Assembly (NCBI RefSeq): GCF_010731115.1 | Contig: NZ_AP022616.1 | Coordinates: forward strand, 2,914,001 to 2,978,000 | DNA: 64,000 nucleotides | DNA from: Mycolicibacterium phocaicum | Lineage (GTDB): Bacteria; Actinomycetota; Actinomycetes; Mycobacteriales; Mycobacteriaceae | Direction of reading: 5' to 3' | Shown: piece after piece, positions 25,560 through 34,343 of the stretch | Layout: each line of letters begins with the position of its first letter | Position numbering within the stretch: position 1 is the first letter of the stretch | Notes under the pieces: generated by a model | Databases searched by the model: none | What the model was told of the DNA's origin: nothing | What the model saw: only the letters and a program-made list of their open reading frames with translations | Position numbers and translations under genes: made by a program

Positions 25560-25719
25560 GCCACCGCAGGCATGTCGAGATGGGGATCCCGCGGCCCTAC
25601 GACGAACGTGTAGCTTCCGCGCGCGTTCTCCGCTGGATCCGGCCCTGAACCCGCACACCCGCCGTAGCACCGCGGGCGGCACACGCGACCGGCCAGGTCG
25701 ACGCACCTCCGCGAGCAAT

Positions 25720-25733
25720 TGAAACGTGTTCTA
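25720..25733. promoter_or_regulatory. KstR operator upstream of the SDR gene
   Basis: TGAAACGTGTTCTA matches TNNAACNNGTTNNA at every fixed position. It lies about 75-90 bp upstream of the SDR start codon and 32 bp before a TAGCGT -10-like box (25765-25770), so it covers the -35 area of that promoter. It is the second KstR-type site in the window. Confidence 0.7.
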
Positions 25734-25807
25734 GAAATCCGTTCCCGCAGCGCCCCAAACTTGCTAGCGTGCCTAACAACGACCCCGACGACGCGAGTGA
25801 GGCACAC

Positions 25808-26599
25808 GTGATTCTGGACAGATTCCGGCTCGACGACCAGGTAGCTGTAGTGACCGGCGCGGGCCGCGGGCTGGGCGCCGCCATCGCCGTCGCATTCGCC
25901 GAAGCCGGTGCTGACGTGGTGATTGCGTCGCGCACCGAGTCCCAACTGCAGGAGGTCGCCGCGCAGATCGAGGCCGCCGGCCGCAAGGCGCACGTCATCG
26001 CCGCCGACCTCGCCCATCCGGACGAGACCGCCAAGCTCGCCGCCGCGGCAGTGGAGGGGTTCGGCCGACTAGATGTCGTCGTCAACAACGTCGGCGGCAC
26101 CATGCCCGGCCCGCTGATGTACACCTCGCCGCAGGATCTCAAAGACGCCTTCACGTTCAACGTCGCCACCGCGCATGCGCTGACCCAGGCGGCGGTCCCG
26201 TTGATGCTCGAGCATGCCGGTGGCGGCAGCGTCATCAACATCACCTCGGCCGTCGGCCGGCTCGCGGGCCGCGGTTTCGCCGCGTACGGCACCGCCAAGG
26301 CGGCACTGGCGCACTACACGAAGCTCGCGGCCATGGACCTGTGCCCGAAGATCAGGGTCAACGGCATCGCGCCGGGTTCGATCCTGACCTCCGCGCTGGA
26401 CATCGTCGCCTCGAACGAGGCATTGCGCGACCCCATGGAGAAGGCCACCCCGATGCGCCGCCTCGGCGACCCGGAGGACATCGCCGCCGCAGCGCTGTAC
26501 CTGGCTTCACCGGCCGGCGCCTACGTCACCGGCAAGGTGCTGGAGGTCGACGGCGGCCTCACGTTTCCCAACCTTGATCTCCCCATCCCGGACCTGTGA
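25808..26599 (+). CDS. SDR family oxidoreductase (Rv0927c-like)
   Basis: This classical SDR of 263 residues shows [21 protein letters not shown] for cofactor binding, [12 protein letters not shown], the catalytic [26 protein letters not shown], and the FabG-like end [18 protein letters not shown]. The last part is nearly the same as I recall for Rv0927c. GTG 25808 is preceded by GTGAGG and is chosen over GTG 25769. The KstR box upstream suggests that it takes part in sterol or steroid-side-chain metabolism together with the following gene, which starts 11 bp after its stop. Confidence 0.88.
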   Translation: MILDRFRLDDQVAVVTGAGRGLGAAIAVAFAEAGADVVIASRTESQLQEVAAQIEAAGRKAHVIAADLAHPDETAKLAAAAVEGFGRLDVVVNNVGGTMPGPLMYTSPQDLKDAFTFNVATAHALTQAAVPLMLEHAGGGSVINITSAVGRLAGRGFAAYGTAKAALAHYTKLAAMDLCPKIRVNGIAPGSILTSALDIVASNEALRDPMEKATPMRRLGDPEDIAAAALYLASPAGAYVTGKVLEVDGGLTFPNLDLPIPDL

Positions 26600-26610
26600 G
26601 GAACATCTAC

Positions 26611-27687
26611 ATGCCCATCAAAGTCGCCGCAGTCGGCACTGGCAACGTCGGCCGCCATGCCCTGACTCAGCTCATCGATGACCCCGCCTACGAACTGACC
26701 GGCGTCTGGGTCTCCTCTGCCGCCAAGGCCGGCAAGGACGCCGGCGAGCTTGCCGGCCTTGGCATTTCGACGGGCGTCACGGCCACCAACGACCTCGATG
26801 CCATTCTGGCCGGCAAGCCCGACTGTGTCGTCTACACCGCCATGGCCGACAACCGGTTGGCCGAGGCGCTGGAGGACTACCGCCGCATCCTCGCCGCCGG
26901 CGTCAACGTGGTCGCCAGCGCGGCGGTGTTCCTGCAGTATCCGTGGCAGGTGCTGCCCGCCGAACTGATCGCGCCGCTCGAAGATGCCGCCAAAGAAGGC
27001 AATTCGTCGCTGTTCGTCAATGGCATCGACCCCGGCTTCGCCAATGACCTTCTGCCCCTTGCTCTCATGGGCACCTGTCAGAGCGTCGAGCAGGTCCGGT
27101 GCATGGAGATCGTCGACTACGCCACCTACGACAGCGCGACGGTGATGTTCGACGTGATGGGCTTCGGCAAGCCCATCGACGAGTTGCCGATGCTGCTGCA
27201 GCCCGGCGTGCTGAGCCTGGCCTGGGGTTCGGTCGTGCGGCAACTGGCCGCAGGCCTGGGCATCGAACTCGACGAGGTGACCGAGACGCACACCCGGGTG
27301 CCGGCACCCGAGGACTTCGACATCGCGTCGGGCCACATCCCGGCAGGCACGACGGCAGCCATGCGGTTCGAGGTGCGCGGCATGAAGGACGGCCACCCGG
27401 CCGTCGTGCTCGAGCACATCACCCGCCTGCGCGACGATCTGTGCCCAGACTGGCCGCAGCCCGCGCAGGAGGGCGGCTCGTACCGCGTCGAGGTGACCGG
27501 TGAGCCGTCGTACGCCCTGGACCTGTGCCTGAGCAGCCGCAAGGGCGACCACAACCACGCCGGACTCGTTGCCACCGCAGCACGTGTCGTGAACGCGATC
27601 CCGGCGGTCGTCGCCGCCGAGCCCGGCATCCGTACCACGCTGGATCTGCCGCTCATCACCGGGAAAGGCCTGTACCGCCGCATCTGA
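26611..27687 (+). CDS. Dihydrodipicolinate reductase-like NAD(P)-binding protein (Rv0926c-like)
   Basis: The 358-residue protein begins KVAAVGTGNVGRHALTQLI, a Rossmann GxGxxG start shared with dihydrodipicolinate reductase and 2,4-diaminopentanoate dehydrogenase-like proteins. It continues with CVVYTAMADNRLAEALEDYR and FVNGIDPGFANDLLPLAL. It is not the lysine-pathway DapB, which is shorter. ATG 26611 has GAGGA eight bases upstream and is preferred over GTG 26596. It is co-transcribed with the KstR-linked SDR, so a shared catabolic pathway is likely, but the substrate is unknown. Confidence 0.82.
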   Translation: MPIKVAAVGTGNVGRHALTQLIDDPAYELTGVWVSSAAKAGKDAGELAGLGISTGVTATNDLDAILAGKPDCVVYTAMADNRLAEALEDYRRILAAGVNVVASAAVFLQYPWQVLPAELIAPLEDAAKEGNSSLFVNGIDPGFANDLLPLALMGTCQSVEQVRCMEIVDYATYDSATVMFDVMGFGKPIDELPMLLQPGVLSLAWGSVVRQLAAGLGIELDEVTETHTRVPAPEDFDIASGHIPAGTTAAMRFEVRGMKDGHPAVVLEHITRLRDDLCPDWPQPAQEGGSYRVEVTGEPSYALDLCLSSRKGDHNHAGLVATAARVVNAIPAVVAAEPGIRTTLDLPLITGKGLYRRI

Positions 27688-27740
27688 CGCCGTCGAAAAT
27701 AGAGTCATTCGTCGCTAGCGGGCGACCCACCTGTCAACGC

Positions 27741-27792
27741 CAGAATCAGGGCGAACTTACGCAAAAGTCAGTTCGCCGAATGTCCGATTCTG
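27741..27792 (+). promoter_or_regulatory. Nested hairpin in the leader of the GjpA-like gene
   Basis: An outer stem CAGAATC (27741-27747)/GATTCTG (27786-27792) encloses an inner stem GGCGAACT (27750-27757)/AGTTCGCC (27770-27777). It lies 54 bp after one stop codon and only 22 bp before the next start, too close for a promoter to fit between it and the ribosome site. If it is a terminator, the downstream gene must be read through it. Confidence 0.55.
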
Positions 27793-27813
27793 AGCCTTTT
27801 GAAAGGGCCCGCT

Positions 27814-29463
27814 ATGCACACCGCCGCTCGACCGTTCGCTTCCGTCGGCGTGTCCCTGGCCGGGGCCGCGGCTATCGCCGTCGCCCCGGTCATGGCGCCG
27901 ACCGTCAGTACCCAGATTCACCACATGGAAGCTCAGCTCGAGCGCGCCGCCGTACACCTGACCGCCGCCGTCAATCCGTTCGAGGCATATGCCCAGGCGT
28001 TCAACAACACCGTCGCCAGTCTGCAGACCATCGTGAGCACGGCTCAGACCAACGGGCCGACGCCGATCCTCACGGCGGCACTCAACAACCAGCTCGCCGC
28101 GCTGCAGGACCTACTGAAGCTGGTGTCCTCGCCCGGTTCGGTGAAGGTCGATCCCAGCCCGCAACCGGCCGTTCCGTTCGCTTCTGCCCCGCCGCTACTG
28201 AACGCGCTGGGCAGCACGCTCGGCCAGATCGGGACCAACCTCACCACCGCGGTGCCGCCGCTGCTGGCCGCCGCCGTCAATGATCTGGCGAAAGGCAACG
28301 TCGAAGACGCGACCAATCGGCTGCTGCTGGTCGGACTGAACGCGCTGATCCCGCTGACCAATCTGCTCGGCCCCGGTATCAACTCCATCGCCTATCCGCT
28401 GCAGGGTCTGGTCAGCGCGATCGACAAGCTCGGCCCGCTCGGCGTGATCGCTGCCAACCCGCTGCAGAACGCCGTCAACGTGCTCAACACGCTCAACCGA
28501 GGCTTCGGTGGGCTGCAGCCGTCGAACGCGCTCGTCATCGTCGGTGGTCTGCTCGGCCCGCTGATCCAGGCGCCCGCGGCCCTGGGCGCCGCGGTGCAGG
28601 ACGTCATCGATGCCACGCGCACCGGTGATCTCGGGAAGGTGGCCACCGCTCTCGTCTCGATTCCGGCGACCGTCCTGAACGGCGTCCTCAACGGTGGCTA
28701 CGGCCCCGACCTGTCGACCGTGATCGACACCGGGCTCCCCGGCGTGCCGCTGTACGCCGGCGGACTGCTGACCTCGTTCGGCATCAACATCGGCGACGGG
28801 CCGCTTGGCTTCACCGTCAACCTGCCAGGTCCGGTGGCCGCGCTGCAGCTGCTGCAGAAACTCGTCGCCGACGCGCTCAAGCCGCCGCCGGTCACGACGG
28901 CCAAGACAGCGGCTGCCGCCACCACCGCGCCCGTCGCGGCCAACACGGTGCCGGCGACCGATGCGACGACGATTGCGCTGCCGGCCGCGACCGTCGTGAA
29001 GGCCCTGCCCGCCAAGGCGGCAACCGACGCCACCAAGCCGGCCGACCAGACCACGAAGACGGACACCACCAAGACGGACACGACGAACCCGACGGACGTC
29101 ACCACGAAACCCGCTGTGACCAAACCGGATTCGTCGACCGGCACCGGCACGGACACCGCGACCGACACCAGCGGCACGACCAAGCCCGCGGACACCGGAA
29201 GCGGCAGCACCACCGGCAGCACGTCGGGCAGCAGCGACACCGGCAGCACCGGCACCCCCGGGACCGGGACGACGCCCACCAAGGGGCAGGGCAAGGGCGC
29301 TGACCACGCCACGGGCGGTGACTCGAAGTCCGGCGCCGCCGGCGGTGACACCAAGGGCGGCACCAAGTCCGAAACCAAGCCGGGCAAGACCGGCACCAAA
29401 CCCGCCAAGGCTCCGCGCGGCGCCGGGCATACCAAGGAGGGCAAGAGCAGCCACGCCAAGTAG
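27814..29463 (+). CDS. Exported GjpA-like protein with Thr/Lys-rich disordered tail
   Basis: The 549-residue protein starts MHTAARPFASVGVSLAGAAAIAVAPVM, an export signal of the kind seen in mycobacterial proteins annotated as outer membrane porin GjpA, followed by the QLERAAVHLTAAVNPFEAYAQAF region. Residues ~60-350 are Ala/Leu-rich helices with repeats such as LLNALGSTLGQIGTNL and VPPLLAAAVNDLAKGNVEDATN. From ~365 to the end it is low-complexity Thr/Lys/Gly/Ser, probably disordered. GAAAGGG six bases before ATG 27814 fixes the start. The porin role is a family label I recall, not shown by the sequence. Confidence 0.7.
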   Translation: MHTAARPFASVGVSLAGAAAIAVAPVMAPTVSTQIHHMEAQLERAAVHLTAAVNPFEAYAQAFNNTVASLQTIVSTAQTNGPTPILTAALNNQLAALQDLLKLVSSPGSVKVDPSPQPAVPFASAPPLLNALGSTLGQIGTNLTTAVPPLLAAAVNDLAKGNVEDATNRLLLVGLNALIPLTNLLGPGINSIAYPLQGLVSAIDKLGPLGVIAANPLQNAVNVLNTLNRGFGGLQPSNALVIVGGLLGPLIQAPAALGAAVQDVIDATRTGDLGKVATALVSIPATVLNGVLNGGYGPDLSTVIDTGLPGVPLYAGGLLTSFGINIGDGPLGFTVNLPGPVAALQLLQKLVADALKPPPVTTAKTAAAATTAPVAANTVPATDATTIALPAATVVKALPAKAATDATKPADQTTKTDTTKTDTTNPTDVTTKPAVTKPDSSTGTGTDTATDTSGTTKPADTGSGSTTGSTSGSSDTGSTGTPGTGTTPTKGQGKGADHATGGDSKSGAAGGDTKGGTKSETKPGKTGTKPAKAPRGAGHTKEGKSSHAK

Positions 29464-29475
29464 CCATCGAATGTT

Positions 29476-29516
29476 GGCTTGTGGTCGGGGATCTCGATGA
29501 TTCTCGACCACAAGCC
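29476..29516. terminator. Bidirectional stem-loop between convergent genes
   Basis: GGCTTGTGGTCG (29476-29487) pairs perfectly with CGACCACAAGCC (29505-29516). Additional pairing CATCG/CGATG flanks it. It lies between the stop of the GjpA-like gene (29463) and the stop of the convergent lysR gene (29532). Confidence 0.75.
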
Positions 29517-29531
29517 GATGCTCGCCGGGAA

Positions 29532-30419
29532 CTAGCTCGGTGCCGCCTGGATCAGCATGTCCGCCAGGGCCGCGGTCGCCGGCGTCAGGCGGTCTCTGGG
29601 TTGCGATGCCAGATAGACCTGCCACGTGACGGTCTGCCGCAGTTCGATGGCCCGCAGGTCCTCGAATTCCGCGCACTCGGACGCGGGCATGAAAGTGGTC
29701 CCGAGGCCTTGGCGAACCAGTTCACCGACAACCGAGAAGCCGGCAGGGATCACATGGACGGGCCGCGACTGCACGCCCGCAGACAGAAAGGCGTTGTCCA
29801 GCAAGGACCGGAAACCCCAATCGGGCGGGAACCCGATCAGGTCCTCCGCCGCCAGATCGAGCAGGCCGACGATCTTCTCCGCTGCCATGGGGTGATCCTC
29901 GCGGCACACGAAGAACATCGGCTCCTCGAACATGAGCCGCATCTCGAGCTGCGGCGGAAATCTGTTGGGCACCGAGACGAGCGCCAGATCCAGCGAGCCG
30001 TCAACAAGCGCCGACAGGTACGACGAGGCACCGGATTGGTTGAGTTGCAACCGAAGCCGAACGAGCGGGTGCGCTCGATGGAACTCCCCGAGGACCCGGG
30101 CGACGGCCATCGGCCCATAGGAGATCAATGACCCGAACTCGACGCTGCCCATCAGCCGGCCGCGACTCGACGCCACCGATTCGGCGGCCGAACCCGCGAC
30201 GCGCAACAGTTCGTGCGCCTGGGCGAGAAAGCGTTCGCCGGCGACGGTGAGCTCGATCTGCTGACGGGAGCGATCGAACAACTGCACACCGAGCTCACGC
30301 TCCAGCTTCGCGACCGATGTCGAGACCGCGGACTGCACGACGTGGACGCGGCGTGCCGCGCGGGTGAAGCTCCGCTCGATGGCGACCGCCACGAAGTGTT
30401 CGACCTGTCGTAGCTCCAC
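29532..30419 (-). CDS. LysR family transcriptional regulator
   Basis: The 295-residue protein has the N-terminal winged helix MELRQVEHFVAVAIERSFTR followed by AARRVHVVQSAVSTSVAKLERELGVQLFDRSRQQIELT. A periplasmic-binding-like effector domain covers ~90-295 (VEFGSLISYGPMAVARVLGEFHRAHP, IPAGFSVVGELVRQGLGTTFMP). It is divergent from a LuxR-type ATPase regulator with a T-N11-A palindrome between them. The effector and targets are unknown; autoregulation and control of the neighbour are expected for the family. Confidence 0.9.
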   Translation of the reverse strand: MELRQVEHFVAVAIERSFTRAARRVHVVQSAVSTSVAKLERELGVQLFDRSRQQIELTVAGERFLAQAHELLRVAGSAAESVASSRGRLMGSVEFGSLISYGPMAVARVLGEFHRAHPLVRLRLQLNQSGASSYLSALVDGSLDLALVSVPNRFPPQLEMRLMFEEPMFFVCREDHPMAAEKIVGLLDLAAEDLIGFPPDWGFRSLLDNAFLSAGVQSRPVHVIPAGFSVVGELVRQGLGTTFMPASECAEFEDLRAIELRQTVTWQVYLASQPRDRLTPATAALADMLIQAAPS

Positions 30420-30429
30420 GCACCAGATT

Positions 30430-30444
30430 ATCTACGTCATAGAT
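30430..30444. promoter_or_regulatory. LysR-type box ATCTA-N5-TAGAT
   Basis: ATCTACGTCATAGAT is a perfect interrupted palindrome with the T-N11-A core of LysR sites. It is 11 bp from the lysR start and 50 bp from the divergent regulator start, the typical location for autoregulation. Confidence 0.6.
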
Positions 30445-30493
30445 GGGACATATCAATATCTGTCATTAGACGTGCTGACCGATCGGATGTCTC

Positions 30494-33034
30494 ATGGATC
30501 GGGTGAACACCGCGCCGACGCAGCTCATCGGGCGCGACGCGGAACTTGCGGTCCTGCGGGAGACCATCGCGTCACCGCCGCACGGGCAGGTGATCGTCAT
30601 CGCCGGAGCCCTGGGCTCGGGAAAGACGTCGCTACTCACCGCAGCCCAGCTTCAGGCAGAAGCGTTGGGCCACCGTGTCCTCGGGATCGCCGGACTGCCC
30701 GGCGAGACCGGCACTCCGCTGGGCGGCCTGCACCGGCTCCTGCGGGCGTTGAACGGCGCCGAGGCCAACCCGTACGGCCGCGCTGACATCATCGAGACCC
30801 TTTTCAGCACACCGTTGTTCGGCGATCAGATCCACACCGCCCGACTGGCCACGGCACTGCTCGAACTCCTGGATGCGGTGCCGCGGCGACAGCCGGTCCT
30901 GGTCACCGTCGACGATGCCCATTGGCTCGATGACCAATCCCGCAGCGTCCTGCTGTTCGCCGCCCGACGCAGTGCCGGCCGCCCGATCGCGGTGGTGCTG
31001 ACGCTGCCCGACACCGTCGCAGCAACGGGTTTGGCGGGCCGGTCCGCCGTCGAAATCCCGCTCCGGCCAATGACCATCGACCAATCGCTCGAGCTGCTGG
31101 AGGCGCAACCCGCGCCGCCGAGCGGAGTCCTGCGCGAGCAGATCGTGAAGCAATCCGCGGGCAACGCCGCGGCGATGATCCACTTTTCCAGTGCGACCGC
31201 CGGCCCGGCAGCCATGGCGGGCTACGCGCCGGACCCGTTGCCCCTGCCGATCAGCGTCCACGCGGTCTACGCGCAGCATCTGGCACACCTGCCGGCGGCC
31301 ACGCGCGCCGCGCTCGTCGTCGTCGCCGCGGCGTCCGCTGCGGATCTGCGTGTGCTGCCCCCTGGCGCACTGACCGATCCGGCGGTCCTGGCACCGGCGG
31401 AGACCGCGGGCATCGTGCGGATCGCGTCAGCGCGGATCGACCCCGTCAATCCGCTGATCCGCTCTGCGGCGTACTACGGCGCGCCGCTGGCCGCCCGGCA
31501 GGACGCACACCAACTTCTGGCCGATGCGCTGAACGCGTTGCCGCAGCGCCAGACCTGGCACCAGGCCCATGCCGCATCCGCCGCGGCGCGCAGTCCACAT
31601 GACCGGATTCGCGCACTGACCGCCCACGGAATGGCGATGATGTGGAACGACGGGCGGGCCGCGGCCGCCACGCTCCTGGCCGCGGCGGACGAAGCGCTCC
31701 AGCTGGAACCCGCACTGGCCTGGGAACCGCTACGTGTGGCGGCCGCCGCCGCCTTCCTGTCCGGTGATCCGGCCGTGTATCAGGACACGGCGAAAACGCT
31801 TCAGCGACTTGATGACTCGATGCCGGCGGCACAGGACGGCGCGTCGACATCGCGGCTGTGGGTGCGCGCGGTGGCCGATGCCCCGCGCGCACGCGCCGAG
31901 TTGACTGCACTCGGCACCCGGCCGATCGGCGGCCTGGGAGTGCTGGACCTGAGCCTGATCGGGCTCGCCGCCGGCGTCACCGACGAATCAGAACTCGGCA
32001 TCCGGACCCTGCGCGCCGCCCAATCCCTGATGACGCAACATGATTCGACGGACGGGCACGCGCTGACGGCAGCGATGCTCGCGTGGTCATGCGTCGACAC
32101 CGGGCGCTGGGATGAGGCGCTGCGCATCACCGGCCAGCTGCACACGCTCGGGGCCGTCAGCGATCAGCCGTTGGTCGGCGCCACCGGGGACCTGATCAGA
32201 GCGGTGGTGGCAGCGCGGCGCGGTGACACCACATCGGCGCGTGGACACCTGACCGCTGCCCTCGACGTACTGGATTTCCACGACAACCGCTTGCACTCGG
32301 CGCGGGCACACCACGTCCTCGGGTTGATCAATCTCGTCGACGGCAACGATCTCGGGGCCTACGGCCATCTGGCCGAGTTGTTCACCGACTCCGGCGCACC
32401 GCTGCACCCCCACGTCTCCTTCCCCGCTCTCGTCGACTACGCCGAGGCGGCCGTGCGGACGGGCATGACCGACGACGCGCGGCGCAGATTCACCGCAGCA
32501 CTCAACCACCTCTCGCAACCGCACTCCGCGCGCGTCGACCAATTGGTGAACCATGCCTCGGCCCTGCTGGGCATCGGGGACCCCGGTGACACCCTGGCCC
32601 GGTCCCTGGCCGACACCGTGGGTGAGCGGTGGCCGTTCGAACGTGCGCGGGTGCGGCTCGGCTACTCGGGGTGGCTGCGGCGCAGTCGACGACGCAAGGA
32701 AGCGCGCCGGCACATCTCCGCCGCACTGGCGACGTTCGAAACGCTCGGCGCCAGACCGTGGCTGGACATCTGCGCCCGGGAGCTGCGCGCTTCCGGCGTC
32801 CCGACGACAGCACCGACGGTGCCGTCCACCGGGCGGTTGAGTCCCCAGGAGCACCAGGTCGTCTATCTGGCCGGCCGCGGTTTGACCAACCCGCAGATCG
32901 CGGCGCGGCTCCAACTCTCGACGCGCACGGTCTCCGGGTACCTCTACCGCTCATTTCCGAAGCTGGGCGTCACCAGCCGGCATCAGATCCGCGACATCCC
33001 GCCGCCACCCGACGGACGCTCGACCGCCGGCTGA
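30494..33034 (+). CDS. Large ATP-binding LuxR-family (LAL-type) regulator
   Basis: The 846-residue protein has an N-terminal AAA/STAND ATPase (QLIGRDAELAVLRETI, Walker A GALGSGKTS near 37-45, Walker B VLVTVDDAHWLDD near 140), a long helical TPR-like middle, and a C-terminal LuxR helix-turn-helix (LSPQEHQVVYLAGRGLTNPQ, then IAARLQLSTRTVSGYLYRSFPKLGV). This is the LAL plan, in which the ATPase gates DNA binding on an inducer. It lies head to head with a lysR gene. Targets could include mntH, 73 bp downstream on the same strand, but nothing in the sequence proves it. Confidence 0.88.
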   Translation: MDRVNTAPTQLIGRDAELAVLRETIASPPHGQVIVIAGALGSGKTSLLTAAQLQAEALGHRVLGIAGLPGETGTPLGGLHRLLRALNGAEANPYGRADIIETLFSTPLFGDQIHTARLATALLELLDAVPRRQPVLVTVDDAHWLDDQSRSVLLFAARRSAGRPIAVVLTLPDTVAATGLAGRSAVEIPLRPMTIDQSLELLEAQPAPPSGVLREQIVKQSAGNAAAMIHFSSATAGPAAMAGYAPDPLPLPISVHAVYAQHLAHLPAATRAALVVVAAASAADLRVLPPGALTDPAVLAPAETAGIVRIASARIDPVNPLIRSAAYYGAPLAARQDAHQLLADALNALPQRQTWHQAHAASAAARSPHDRIRALTAHGMAMMWNDGRAAAATLLAAADEALQLEPALAWEPLRVAAAAAFLSGDPAVYQDTAKTLQRLDDSMPAAQDGASTSRLWVRAVADAPRARAELTALGTRPIGGLGVLDLSLIGLAAGVTDESELGIRTLRAAQSLMTQHDSTDGHALTAAMLAWSCVDTGRWDEALRITGQLHTLGAVSDQPLVGATGDLIRAVVAARRGDTTSARGHLTAALDVLDFHDNRLHSARAHHVLGLINLVDGNDLGAYGHLAELFTDSGAPLHPHVSFPALVDYAEAAVRTGMTDDARRRFTAALNHLSQPHSARVDQLVNHASALLGIGDPGDTLARSLADTVGERWPFERARVRLGYSGWLRRSRRRKEARRHISAALATFETLGARPWLDICARELRASGVPTTAPTVPSTGRLSPQEHQVVYLAGRGLTNPQIAARLQLSTRTVSGYLYRSFPKLGVTSRHQIRDIPPPPDGRSTAG

Positions 33035-33060
33035 CCAGGTTTCCCCAATCACGAGATTTC

Positions 33061-33074
33061 GGCTAACCTAACTT
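33061..33074 (+). promoter_or_regulatory. DtxR-family-like half-site in the mntH promoter
   Basis: GGCTAACCTAA (33061-33071) equals the right half of the IdeR box consensus ending GCTAACCTAA; the left half is degenerate. It overlaps two possible -10 boxes, TAACCT (33064-33069) and TAACTT (33069-33074). Control by a DtxR-family metal sensor (MntR or IdeR) is inferred. Confidence 0.4.
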
Positions 33075-33107
33075 TTCTATTCGCAAACCCGGATAGAGAG
33101 TGAGTGC

Positions 33108-34343
33108 ATGCTGACCGAGACCCGCGCACCGTCGCGCTCGTCGCGCCCGACCTGGTCCCTGTTGGGCCCGGCGTTCGTCGCTGCCATTGCCTACGTGGAT
33201 CCGGGCAATGTCGCGGCCAACATCAGCGCCGGCGCGAAGTTCGGTTTCCTGCTGGTGTGGGTCATCCTGCTGGCCAACGTGATGGCCGGCCTGGTGCAGT
33301 ACCTGTCGGCCAAGCTCGGCCTGACGACCGGCCGGTCCCTGCCGGAACTGGTCGCCGAGAACTGCCGCACCCCGACCCGGCTGGCGTTCTGGGTACAGGC
33401 CGAAATGGTGGCCGTGGCAACCGATCTCGCCGAAGTGGTGGGCGGCGCCATCGCACTGCAACTGTTGTTCGGGCTCCCCATGCTGGTGGGCGGCGTGATC
33501 ACCGGCGTGGTCTCGATGTGCCTGCTGTCGGTACAGAACCGGGGCAGCCAGCGGGCGTTCGAACGGATCATCGCGGGACTGCTGATGATCATCACCATCG
33601 GCTTCCTCACCAGCCTGTTCGTCGACCCGCCCGCGCCGGGCGCCGTGCTCGGCGGGGTGGTTCCCCACTTCGCGGGACCCGAGAGCCTGCTGCTGGCCAC
33701 CGCGATCCTGGGGGCGACGGTCATGCCGCACGTCGTCTACCTGCACTCCGGCCTGGCCCGCGACCGGCACGGCAAGCCCGAGACCGGCGCCCCGCTGCGC
33801 CACATGCTGCGCGTCACGCGCTTCGACGTCGGCCTGGCGATGGTCGTGGCGGGCGCGGTGAACCTGTCGATGCTCCTGGTCGCGGCGACACACCTGCAGG
33901 GCGTCGAAGGCACCGACACCATCGCCGGAGCGCACGCCGCCGTCGGCCATGCCCTGGGCCCGGCGGTCGCACTGTGCTTCGCGGTCGGCCTGCTGGCTTC
34001 GGGCCTGGCGTCCTCGTCGGTCGGCGCGTACGCCGGCGCGATGATCATGCAAGGCCTGCTGAACCGGTCGTACCCGCTGTTGCTCCGGCGGGCGGTCACG
34101 GTCATTCCGGCGCTGGTGGTGTTGGCCATCGGATTCGACCCGACACGCGCGCTGGTCATCTCCCAGGTGGTGCTGTCGTTCGGCATCCCGTTCGCGCTCA
34201 TCCCGTTGGTCCGCCTCACCAGCAACCGCGCTGTGATGGGCGAGAACATCAATCACCGCATTGTCACGACACTGGGATGGGCTGTGGCCGTGCTGATTTC
34301 GGTGCTGAACGTGGTGCTGATCTACCTGACCGTCACGGGCTGA
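33108..34343 (+). CDS. mntH: Nramp family divalent metal/proton symporter
   Basis: The 411-residue integral membrane protein imports Mn2+ (and Fe2+) with protons. It has about eleven helices, the TM1 metal-binding motif DPGN in FVAAIAYVDPGNVAAN, and the TM6 motif in LGATVMPHVVYLHSGLAR (MPH). It matches Rv0924c (mntH) in the conserved order after the Rv0927c/Rv0926c pair. GAGAGTGAG precedes the ATG. Its 3' end overlaps the convergent amino-acid N-hydroxylase gene by 11 bp, placing a metal importer against a possible metallophore gene set. Confidence 0.95.
   Translation: MLTETRAPSRSSRPTWSLLGPAFVAAIAYVDPGNVAANISAGAKFGFLLVWVILLANVMAGLVQYLSAKLGLTTGRSLPELVAENCRTPTRLAFWVQAEMVAVATDLAEVVGGAIALQLLFGLPMLVGGVITGVVSMCLLSVQNRGSQRAFERIIAGLLMIITIGFLTSLFVDPPAPGAVLGGVVPHFAGPESLLLATAILGATVMPHVVYLHSGLARDRHGKPETGAPLRHMLRVTRFDVGLAMVVAGAVNLSMLLVAATHLQGVEGTDTIAGAHAAVGHALGPAVALCFAVGLLASGLASSSVGAYAGAMIMQGLLNRSYPLLLRRAVTVIPALVVLAIGFDPTRALVISQVVLSFGIPFALIPLVRLTSNRAVMGENINHRIVTTLGWAVAVLISVLNVVLIYLTVTG

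Noticed and set aside
33035..33107. Manganese riboswitch (yybP-ykoY) before mntH
   Set aside because: The leader is only about 30-45 bases long after plausible -10 boxes and lacks the paired-loop structure.
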